From positions 1 to 7,914 of the forward strand of contig CALDNM010000237.1 in the NCBI GenBank assembly GCA_937915045.1: a DNA stretch of 7,914 bases. Reading direction: 5' to 3'. This DNA comes from an uncultured Clostridia bacterium (GTDB lineage: Bacteria; Bacillota; Clostridia; Peptostreptococcales; Anaerovoracaceae). The notes beneath the pieces were generated by a model. That model was given only the letters and a program-made list of their open reading frames with translations, did no database searches and had not been told where the DNA came from. Shown here one piece after another: positions 1 to 5,329 of this stretch (the first letter of the stretch is position 1; every line of letters starts with the position of its first letter). The translations under genes and the position numbers were made by a program.

Positions 1-162
1 CGTGAGACCCGCAAGCGCGCGGTCTATCTCCTCGGCCATCTCATCGGAGAGCGCGGGCCTTGCTGTGAGTCCGAGTTCGTCTTCCTTTTTCCTGAGCGCG
101 GCCTGGAATCCGGTCAGCGCGGCGAACGGCATGAACTGTTTTGCCCTCTGCGCCTGCGGCAT
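1..162 (-). CDS. YolD-like protein, N-terminal part (cut by window edge)
   Basis: The minus strand reads 54 codons from an ATG at 162 to the window edge with no stop, so only the N-terminus is present. Residues 6-23 read RAKQFMPFAALTGFQAAL, followed by a charged stretch. This is the N-terminal signature of the small YolD-like proteins found beside UvrX/YqjW-type Y-family polymerases in Firmicutes; I recognise it from family memory, not a search. The start is supported by a purine-rich GAGGAGGGGG a few bases upstream. The gene begins 22 bp after the polymerase stop, so the two are almost certainly co-transcribed and would share the SOS control at 1500-1539. The function of YolD-like proteins is not firmly established; a helper role for the polymerase is inferred from gene pairing. 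A different ATG at 181-183 is in another frame and was not used. Confidence 0.75.
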   Translation of the reverse strand, partial: MPQAQRAKQFMPFAALTGFQAALRKKEDELGLTARPALSDEMAEEIDRALAGLT

Positions 163-184
163 CTTCCCCCTCCTCGCGCCATTT

Positions 185-1459
185 CTATTCTCCACTTTTA
201 TGTCCCCCGATCTGCCTGTTGCGCTCGAGAGTCGTCGCCGCTCCCTGAAGGTCCATGCCTTTGAACATCGCGTTCTTTCCATATCTGCACTTGATGTCGA
301 GCATGGTCTCCTGGATCTTTTTATCGCGCTCGACAAGGCTGTCATCCATGGTATCGAAAAATGAAAGCTGCGCGCTCCCGGTATCCGGCACCAGTTCGTT
401 GCACGACACATTGAAGCGGCGGACAGGTTTATCGTGATCCATCATCCTGTCGTACACGGCAAGCACTTCCGGCACGATCACACACGCCGCGTTCGAAGGC
501 GCGGAGATCGAAGCCGTCCCCCGCGCCGGCGCCATCCCGAGCTTGTTCGAGTAGCCGGCGTATATCGTGACCGACTGTGTCACGACTCCTTTCGCTGTCA
601 TGTCAAGGCACAGCTGATCCGTCATCTCGCGAAGCACGAGCCTTCCCTCTTCAAAGCTGTAATCCCTCATCAGCACCTGCCCACCCGTAAGGCTCGTGGT
701 CTTCGGCTGATACTTTTTTATGTCCGCGATCTCGGTCGTCTCTCTTCCCCACGCGTGATCTATGAGGAGCTCCGCGTCGATCCCGAACTTTCCGTAAAGA
801 ATGTCCTCATCCATATGCGCGAGTTCCTTCATTGTATATATGCCCATGCTCTCGAGCTTCCTCGCGGTGCCTTTCCCGATGCGCCAGAAATCCGTGAGCG
901 GCCGATGCTCCCAGAGCTTCTCGCGGAACATGAACTCATCCAGTATCCCTATGAAATCCGGCGAATGCTTAGCGGTGATGTCGAGCGCGATCTTCGTGAG
1001 ATATAAATTCGTACCCACCCCGGCCGTCGCGCGGATACCCGTTTCGCTCGCGACCTTGTCCATCAGCATTACTGCCATCTCCTTGGCGCTTCTATGGTAG
1101 ACCGAAAGATACGGAGTCACGTCAATAAACGCCTCGTCGACAGAGTAGACGTGGATGTCATCCTTTGAAATGTATTTGAGATAGATGCCGTAGATCTCCG
1201 CGGCGTAATCGATGTATTTCTGCATGCGCGGAGGGGCCATGATATATTCCATGGTCTTCGGGATCTCGAAAACGCGGCACCTGTTTTTCACGCCCTTCGC
1301 CTTGAGCGACGGCGACACAGCAAGACAGATAGTCTTGTCGCTCCTCTCCGGGTCAGCCACAACGAGATCCGTGGTCATCGGATCCAGCCCGCGCTCCACG
1401 CACTCGACGGAGGCATAGAAGGACTTCAAGTCGATACAAAGATAATATTTTTCACGCAT
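185..1459 (-). CDS. Y-family translesion DNA polymerase (UmuC/UvrX/YqjW-type)
   Basis: This is a 424-residue lesion-bypass DNA polymerase, probably acting at stalled forks. Numbered from the chosen start, the palm motif CIDLKSFYASVE gives the first catalytic Asp (D10) and a tyrosine at the steric-gate position (Y15). SVDEAFID supplies the second acidic pair (D108, E109). GVGTNLYLTKIALD (147-160) is the conserved palm helix, and FWRIGKGTARKLESMG (191-206) is the helix-hairpin-helix thumb. QLSFFD (364-369) is a good beta-clamp-binding motif, and the tail carries the KNAMFKGM...GGH ending typical of the Firmicute UvrX/YqjW branch. The frame is open to an ATG at 1501, but that ATG overlaps the promoter -10 and has no ribosome-binding site. 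The ATG at 1459 has a strong one six bases upstream, so I use it. All catalytic residues are intact. Automated pipelines may call it dinB or umuC; the C-terminus fits the UvrX branch better. Confidence 0.93.
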   Translation of the reverse strand: MREKYYLCIDLKSFYASVECVERGLDPMTTDLVVADPERSDKTICLAVSPSLKAKGVKNRCRVFEIPKTMEYIMAPPRMQKYIDYAAEIYGIYLKYISKDDIHVYSVDEAFIDVTPYLSVYHRSAKEMAVMLMDKVASETGIRATAGVGTNLYLTKIALDITAKHSPDFIGILDEFMFREKLWEHRPLTDFWRIGKGTARKLESMGIYTMKELAHMDEDILYGKFGIDAELLIDHAWGRETTEIADIKKYQPKTTSLTGGQVLMRDYSFEEGRLVLREMTDQLCLDMTAKGVVTQSVTIYAGYSNKLGMAPARGTASISAPSNAACVIVPEVLAVYDRMMDHDKPVRRFNVSCNELVPDTGSAQLSFFDTMDDSLVERDKKIQETMLDIKCRYGKNAMFKGMDLQGAATTLERNRQIGGHKSGE

Positions 1460-1465
1460 GACTTT

Positions 1466-1476
1466 CTCCTCCCTCC
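1466..1476 (-). promoter_or_regulatory. Ribosome-binding site deciding the polymerase start
   Basis: The minus strand reads GGAGGGAGGAG, ending six bases before the ATG at 1459. No comparable site precedes the in-frame ATG at 1501, and the predicted transcript starts downstream of 1501. Both facts favour the shorter protein. Confidence 0.8.
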
Positions 1477-1499
1477 GATATTCCTCAGCCGATACGGCC

Positions 1500-1528
1500 A
1501 TTATATCTCAGAACGAGGTAAAAAGCAA
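1500..1528 (-). promoter_or_regulatory. SigA-type promoter of the polymerase/YolD operon
   Basis: On the minus strand a perfect TATAAT (1500-1505) lies 17 bp from TTGCTT (1523-1528), which matches the -35 consensus in only its first three bases. Transcription would start near 1493, giving a leader of about 34 nt to the ATG at 1459. The weak -35 fits a promoter controlled by a repressor that overlaps it. Confidence 0.7.
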
Positions 1529-1539
1529 ACATACGTTCT
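1526..1539 (-). promoter_or_regulatory. LexA (DinR) binding site, SOS box
   Basis: The minus strand reads AGAACGTATGTTTG. The Gram-positive LexA/DinR consensus is CGAACRNRYGTTYG, and 13 of 14 positions agree, with only the first base differing. The site overlaps the last three bases of the polymerase -35, a usual position for LexA repression. It also touches the stop codon of the upstream gene at 1539-1541. Its location before a translesion polymerase makes a chance match unlikely. Confidence 0.85.
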
Positions 1540-2564
1540 TATTCTTCCAGCTTAAATCCCTGCGCTTCGACCATCCTTCGATATTCGTCCAGGTCGATCT
1601 CTCCATCTTTTATAAGCTGCTTTAGTCCGGGGCCCATTTTGATGATTTTCGGGCCATCGCCGGGCGGCATCGCTGCCCGCAGTTCTACAGGCTTCCAGCC
1701 GCGATTCTGCATGAGCTGGCTGTTATTATTATATTCATATATGACCTTTGTGAGTTCTTCAACTAGCTTTATATCCAGCACCACTCCAACTTCCTGAAGT
1801 TCCTCCACCAGGCTTTTTATAACGTATGTTGGGCTGTCGGATCCGGTCGTTACTTTGAATTGTATTTTTCTTGTAAGCTTCTCCGCCTCTGTGCCGCGGT
1901 ATCTTTCCAGATGCTCGCGAAGCAGTTTTTCATTACGCTTATGACCCGCTGTCTTTCCGCCATAATAATCCACTTCAAATTGTTCATATTTATTGAAGTA
2001 CGAAAAATTCTTGAGTTTTTTCCCGGTGTGCCTGCATTTTGTCACCTTGCCAAATGCGTCAGTAACTTCTTTTTCTGTCACTCTCAGGTTCCCCAAAAAT
2101 GTCCGCAGTTTTCGATTTTCCTCTGTTTCCTTTATCTCCGCAAAATCAAGAAGATCTTCCGGCACATAATACGGCTTTTCAAACTGCTTCTCCACGAGAT
2201 CATAAAAAACAACAAGGCCTCCGCCCCCTGATCTGATCAGCGAGCGCAAAATGATCTGCCGGTCCAGATCCTTTCTCTTTTCCTCAGTATACAGTTCGTC
2301 TATTTCCGACACATAATACGGCTGCACTTCTCTTCGAGCGATCCCCGAAAACGCGATCATATCTTTTCTCTTCACTTTTGGCACATCTGCCTTTTCAGAC
2401 AGGTCTTTATATACCTCCCACAGATGCGCGAGCGGGATCACACCGTAAAGATTCGCGGCAGCACAGAACAGCTTATGCAGGAAATCAGTCTGCTCTGTTG
2501 TAAGCCCCGATTCTTTGTATAGCTTGTCCAAACTTTTTTCCGATAATGGCTTTGGATAATACAT
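1539..2564 (-). CDS. Hypothetical protein, 341 aa
   Basis: I cannot assign a function. The protein is soluble, with no signal peptide or membrane segment visible. Residues 33-52 (FCAAANLYGVIPLAHLWEVY) and the motif YNNNSQLMQNRGWKPVEL at 278-295 resemble segments I remember from uncharacterised clostridial proteins, some of which carry a SEC-C zinc tail. No CxCx(n)CH/C SEC-C motif is present here. The C-terminus (about 305-341) is a short acidic-basic stretch after a Pro/Gly linker. The start at 2564 has GAGGTG five bases upstream. It follows the 146-aa gene by 37 bp with no terminator, so the two probably share the promoter at 3085-3113. Base composition is lower in GC than the flanking genes: I hand-count 20 of 60 G+C at 1981-2040 against 34 of 60 at 541-600 in the polymerase. 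This may indicate acquisition. Confidence 0.85.
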   Translation of the reverse strand: MYYPKPLSEKSLDKLYKESGLTTEQTDFLHKLFCAAANLYGVIPLAHLWEVYKDLSEKADVPKVKRKDMIAFSGIARREVQPYYVSEIDELYTEEKRKDLDRQIILRSLIRSGGGGLVVFYDLVEKQFEKPYYVPEDLLDFAEIKETEENRKLRTFLGNLRVTEKEVTDAFGKVTKCRHTGKKLKNFSYFNKYEQFEVDYYGGKTAGHKRNEKLLREHLERYRGTEAEKLTRKIQFKVTTGSDSPTYVIKSLVEELQEVGVVLDIKLVEELTKVIYEYNNNSQLMQNRGWKPVELRAAMPPGDGPKIIKMGPGLKQLIKDGEIDLDEYRRMVEAQGFKLEE

Positions 2565-2601
2565 ATCGCACCTCGTTTCTTAATTCCGAAAGCTCAGCGA
2601 A

Positions 2602-3042
2602 TCAAAAGAAAATATCAAAAGGATCCTCCGCCGAAGGGTCATCGTAAGCCGCGCAGGTCGCCTGCCAGTCCTCCATTTCTTCTTTGATCGTATAACAAAG
2701 CTCATCGTAACTTTCCTTTTTGATGTGCCCGTTTGCCAGCATGCATTTGTAGAACTTCTTGAAACTGGCCGCTGTACTTTTTATCTCTCCCGGCGTCGAC
2801 CACATACATTTGGTTATGAAATAATATCCGAAAAAATCATCTAGTTTTTTGCAGCCTTCTTCCATCTCCAGCACATCATACGTGAAGAGATATTGGTTGA
2901 TATAAAAATCCACATTGCTGCGATGTCTCTCTATCGTCTTTGGCGACAGACCTGCTTTATTCAGATCAGCCACAAACTCATCTATATATTTCTCGTTCTT
3001 CTCCCGCATGCGTTCGCACTCTTTATCATAATCAAATTCCAT
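2602..3042 (-). CDS. Integrase core-binding-domain-like small protein, 146 aa
   Basis: The protein is short and helical. Residues about 20-108 look like the SAM-like N-terminal core-binding domain of tyrosine recombinases: FVADLNKAGLSPKTIERH (23-40), then a long helix with VDFYINQYL (44-52), then STPGEIKSTAASFKKFYKCM (82-101) before NGHI. In a full integrase an Arg...His-x-x-Arg...Tyr catalytic domain would follow; here only an acidic tail rich in D, E and F follows. The likely role is DNA binding or regulation, but this is inference from fold resemblance. The frame is open to an ATG at 3066; I chose 3042 because AAGGAGGA sits five bases upstream of it, while an mRNA from the predicted promoter would leave only about 12 nt before 3066. 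The protein may regulate its own promoter, whose -10 lies within an inverted repeat. Confidence 0.82.
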   Translation of the reverse strand: MEFDYDKECERMREKNEKYIDEFVADLNKAGLSPKTIERHRSNVDFYINQYLFTYDVLEMEEGCKKLDDFFGYYFITKCMWSTPGEIKSTAASFKKFYKCMLANGHIKKESYDELCYTIKEEMEDWQATCAAYDDPSAEDPFDIFF

Positions 3043-3047
3043 ATGCG

Positions 3048-3055
3048 TCCTCCTT
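3048..3055 (-). promoter_or_regulatory. Ribosome-binding site deciding the start at 3042
   Basis: The minus strand reads AAGGAGGA, five bases upstream of the ATG at 3042. No such site precedes the in-frame ATG at 3066. Confidence 0.75.
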
Positions 3056-3077
3056 TTCTTTATCATTTACTATTTAT

Positions 3078-3104
3078 CGCCTAAATCATAGCGTATTTTA
3101 GGCG
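3078..3104. promoter_or_regulatory. Perfect 8-bp inverted repeat around the -10 (candidate operator)
   Basis: On the plus strand CGCCTAAA (3078-3085) is repeated in inverted form as TTTAGGCG (3097-3104), with 11 bases between. The arms flank the -10 element and reach the predicted transcription start, where a dimeric repressor would block RNA polymerase. It could also fold as a hairpin in the ATPase transcript, but no U-run follows on the minus strand, so I rank it as an operator rather than a terminator. Confidence 0.5.
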
Positions 3105-3113
3105 CATTCGCAA
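3085..3113 (-). promoter_or_regulatory. SigA-type promoter of the CB-domain/unknown gene pair
   Basis: TTGCGA (3108-3113) and TATGAT (3085-3090) on the minus strand are separated by exactly 17 bp, matching the consensus in four and five of six positions. The -35 starts just past the ATPase stop codon at 3118. Transcription should begin near 3078, giving a leader of about 36 nt to the ATG at 3042. Confidence 0.62.
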
Positions 3114-3117
3114 CGCG

Positions 3118-4458
3118 TCAGGCCGGGTTTTGAATCGCCAGATATCTCTTGATCAGGAACGCGCAGAAATATGGGAACGTATATATCCCGTTCGCGAAGC
3201 CGACATTGCTGTCCGCGAGTTTGATCCCGCAGCTGATGTCGCTGTATTTTTCATTCTTTATCAGCGCGGTCAGTGATTTCGAACGGTCATCGTTTGATTT
3301 CACCTCCACCGGTATGAGTTTGTCCTGCGTCCTCACAAAGAAATCCTCTTCGAGCGACGAAGTCTCTTTTTTGTAGTAATAAAGTCCAAGTCCCTGTTTC
3401 AGGAATGCTTCCGCTACGAAGTTCTCGTACAGCGCGCCTTTGTATACTCCAAGGTTTTTGTTCATCCTCAGATCCTGCTGAGCCTCTTCATCGAGAGACG
3501 CTACCAGAAGTCCGGTGTCGGGATAATACAGTTTGAATTTCGACGCGTCGTAGTTCCCTTTCAGCGGGAGCTCCGGATAGTTGAGGCAGTAACACTCACT
3601 TATGAGACCCGCGTCCGCGAGCCATTCTATGCACCCCGTATATTCCCTCGACCTTGCGTTCTTACTGATTTTATTATATTGGAACTTTTTGTTTTCCTTC
3701 GCGAGCTGGCTCGGGACGCTTCTGTATACGCTGATGATCTTCGTCTGTTCCAGCCCTTCAGCGTACTTCCTCGCGTCTTCTTCGTAATCCAGACCGATCT
3801 GTTCCTGTATCTCCAATGTTCCTGAGAAGCTGCCGTTCTCGATGTACGTCCTGATCACTTCAGGCATCCCGCCAAGCACGCAATGATCCAGGAACAGTCC
3901 TTTGAACACATTCATCTCAGTTTCACTGAACGGCCTAAGCGCCTTCATGTGAGACAGTATCTCCTCCACATGTTCGTCCGTGTAACCTTTCGCCCACAGA
4001 AATTCCTCGAAGTCCATCGAGAACATTTGATAGTCCGTTTTCGATCCGACGCTGTTGCTGTGTATCTTTTTGTAATTGATCCCCAGCATGGATCCGCTGC
4101 ATATGACATCGTATCTCCCATCGATCCTGAATGACTTTAGTGATGTAGCGATATCGGGATACTCCTGTATCTCGTCGAATATTATAAGCGTGTCGTCTTC
4201 GACGAATTTCTTCTCCGGATCGATCAGAGTAATGTTCTTTATAATGTTGGAAACCTCATATCCATCGCTTACTACCGATGCGTATTTTTTCTCCAGCGCG
4301 AAGTTTATATAAATAACATTGCCGTATTCCGCGTCAGCAAAATGGCGTATCGATTCTGTTTTCCCGATCTGCCTGGCACCTCTTATAATCAGAGGTTTAT
4401 GATTTTTGTCCGCTTTCCATTCATGCAGATATTTATCTATTTTGCGTTTCAGATACAT
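3118..4458 (-). CDS. AAA_14 / DUF4143 ATPase
   Basis: The 446-residue protein has the architecture of the widespread but poorly understood AAA_14-DUF4143 ATPases. An N-terminal P-loop domain shows Walker A GARQIGKT (27-34) and Walker B LIIFDEIQ (91-98), followed by ICSGSMLG (119-126), which fits a sensor strand. A helical middle region (about 180-290) leads to DUF4143, with KLYYPDTGLLVASL at 309-322. ALYENFVAEAFL (342-353), EEDFF (370-374) and PVEVKS (383-388) are consistent with a PD-(D/E)xK nuclease-like fold, with E345, D372 and E385-x-K387 as candidate residues. Nuclease activity is not shown for the family and is inference. The start has GGGAGGTGA six bases upstream. It appears to be a single-gene unit with its own extended -10 promoter, lying after the operon terminator at 4638-4666. 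No membrane segments are visible. Confidence 0.9.
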   Translation of the reverse strand: MYLKRKIDKYLHEWKADKNHKPLIIRGARQIGKTESIRHFADAEYGNVIYINFALEKKYASVVSDGYEVSNIIKNITLIDPEKKFVEDDTLIIFDEIQEYPDIATSLKSFRIDGRYDVICSGSMLGINYKKIHSNSVGSKTDYQMFSMDFEEFLWAKGYTDEHVEEILSHMKALRPFSETEMNVFKGLFLDHCVLGGMPEVIRTYIENGSFSGTLEIQEQIGLDYEEDARKYAEGLEQTKIISVYRSVPSQLAKENKKFQYNKISKNARSREYTGCIEWLADAGLISECYCLNYPELPLKGNYDASKFKLYYPDTGLLVASLDEEAQQDLRMNKNLGVYKGALYENFVAEAFLKQGLGLYYYKKETSSLEEDFFVRTQDKLIPVEVKSNDDRSKSLTALIKNEKYSDISCGIKLADSNVGFANGIYTFPYFCAFLIKRYLAIQNPA

Positions 4459-4490
4459 CGCTTGTCACCTCCCGCTTTCCTCATAACTGC

Positions 4491-4519
4491 ATTATATCAT
4501 GTAATTCCAACGCTTTCAC
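4491..4519 (-). promoter_or_regulatory. Extended -10 promoter of the ATPase gene
   Basis: On the minus strand TGATATAAT (4491-4499) is a perfect TATAAT with the extended TGn. At 17-bp spacing the -35 position holds only GTGAAA (4514-4519), a poor match, so the extended -10 probably compensates. The start site would be near 4484, about 26 nt before the ATG. The nearest 32-bp repeat unit begins just upstream of the -35. Confidence 0.6.
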
Positions 4520-4525
4520 TCTTTT

Positions 4526-4637
4526 CCTCACATTTTTTGACCCTAAATCCGCGAATTCCTCACATTTTTTGACCCAAAATCAGCGATTTCCTCACATTTT
4601 TATAAGGTAAAATCGCAAGCTCATCACATTTTTTGCG
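4526..4637. repeat. Tandem array, four units at exact 32-bp period
   Basis: Units begin at 4526, 4558, 4590 and 4622 (plus strand). The core CCTCACATTTTTT is kept in units 1 and 2, has one change in unit 3 (final T to A) and one in unit 4 (CATCACA). Units 1 and 2 continue GACCC then A/T-rich sequence and GCGA; units 3 and 4 diverge after the core, and unit 4 runs into the terminator's A-run. Unit 2/3 sequence also forms a 7-bp inverted repeat (GCGATTT 4583-4589, AAATCGC 4610-4616). The array ends just upstream of the ATPase -35. It makes up most of the gene-free stretch 4459-4770 together with the promoter, terminator and 14-bp array. There are no unique spacers, so it is not CRISPR. Confidence 0.85.
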
Positions 4638-4666
4638 AAAAAAAACCGCCGGCTGCCCGGCGGCTT
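4638..4666 (-). terminator. Rho-independent terminator of the oxidoreductase operon
   Basis: On the minus strand the stem CCGCCGG / CCGGCGG (7 bp, perfect) closes a 4-nt loop and is followed by eight T residues. A GAA preceding the stem can extend it by pairing with the first Ts. It lies 104 bp after the stop codon of the gamma-subunit gene and separates that operon from the ATPase promoter. Confidence 0.93.
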
Positions 4667-4696
4667 CTCGCTTGTTACTTGTTCCTATAGTTATCC

Positions 4697-4766
4697 TATC
4701 AGATACTTATTATCAGATATATATTGTTAGATATTTGCTATCAGACATTATCTATCAGATATATTA
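4697..4766. repeat. Tandem array, five units at exact 14-bp period
   Basis: Units start at 4697, 4711, 4725, 4739 and 4753. Each opens with TATCAGATA or a close variant (TGTTAGATA in unit 3, TATCAGACA in unit 4) followed by five A/T-rich bases. Part of a sixth, degraded unit may precede it (4683-4696). It lies between the gamma-subunit stop (4771) and the operon terminator, so it would be transcribed in the 3' untranslated region. Confidence 0.85.
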
Positions 4767-4770
4767 TGGG

Positions 4771-5319
4771 TTATTTCACCTGGCTCTTGCCTATCTCGAG
4801 CCCTTTATTGAACGCCTCGATGTTCGGCGGGATGAGCTTCTGTTTCTTCTCGAACTTGTGCTCGATCCCTTTCAGGATGACGGCCTCGTCGACCGCTTTT
4901 GTGTAACCGATGTAGACGCCGAGCATTATGATGTTGAGCGCTCTTGGGTTGCCCATGTCGATCGCCATCTCCGTTACCGGAGCGGACACTACCGATATAT
5001 CATCTCTTTCGATCTTGTCTTTAACTATCGAGCTGTTGATGAACAACGTGCCGCCCGCCTTCAGATCGCCAATAAATTTCTGAAGAGACGGACCGTTCAT
5101 TACTACCAGATCGTCCACCATGTCGCTGACCGGCGCGCCGATACTCTCATCCGAGATCACGACATAACAATTGGATGTGCCGCCGCGCATCGCCGCCCCG
5201 TACGACGGGAAAAACGTTACATTGAGATCCGTCGCGTCGCATGTCGCCTGCGAAAGCAGTTTGCCCATAGTCATCACACCCTGGCCGCCGAAGCCGGCTA
5301 TCATCAAATTTCTTTCCAT
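4771..5319 (-). CDS. 2-oxoacid:ferredoxin oxidoreductase, gamma subunit
   Basis: The 182-residue gamma subunit belongs to the catalytic-domain family shared by pyruvate, 2-oxoglutarate and branched-chain 2-oxoacid:ferredoxin oxidoreductases (KorC/VorA/PorC-like). The N-terminus shows the family hallmark GFGGQGVMTMGKLL (9-22), followed by PSYGAAMRGGTSNCYV (38-53) and GNPRALNIIMLG (123-134). Length is normal for a stand-alone gamma subunit and no domain is missing. It is cytoplasmic, with no signal peptide. It is the last gene of the operon, beginning 10 bp after the beta stop, and its ribosome-binding site TAGGAGG contains the beta stop codon TAG, implying translational coupling. Subunit identity is very secure; the substrate cannot be read from this subunit, so no symbol is given. 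Confidence 0.93.
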   Translation of the reverse strand: MERNLMIAGFGGQGVMTMGKLLSQATCDATDLNVTFFPSYGAAMRGGTSNCYVVISDESIGAPVSDMVDDLVVMNGPSLQKFIGDLKAGGTLFINSSIVKDKIERDDISVVSAPVTEMAIDMGNPRALNIIMLGVYIGYTKAVDEAVILKGIEHKFEKKQKLIPPNIEAFNKGLEIGKSQVK

Positions 5320-5329
5320 TGTGTGCCTC

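Noticed and set aside
2..364. 120-codon open frame on the plus strand
   Set aside because: It is antisense to the YolD-like gene and the polymerase C-terminus, both of which are recognisable on the other strand.
434..1006. 190-codon open frame on the plus strand
   Set aside because: It is antisense to the catalytic and thumb regions of the polymerase, is Arg/His-rich as expected of a GC-rich shadow frame, and has no ribosome-binding site.
3078..3104. Inverted repeat as the ATPase terminator
   Set aside because: The stem has an 11-nt loop and is not followed by a T-run on the minus strand; a promoter -10 lies in the loop.
4526..4637. Possible CRISPR array
   Set aside because: The 32-bp periodicity is a head-to-tail repeat with no separate unique spacers, only four units and no cas genes.
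4526..4637. ATGTGA start-stop motifs on the minus strand in each 32-bp unit as regulatory mini-ORFs
   Set aside because: The array is upstream of the predicted ATPase transcription start (about 4484) and no ribosome-binding site precedes the ATGs.
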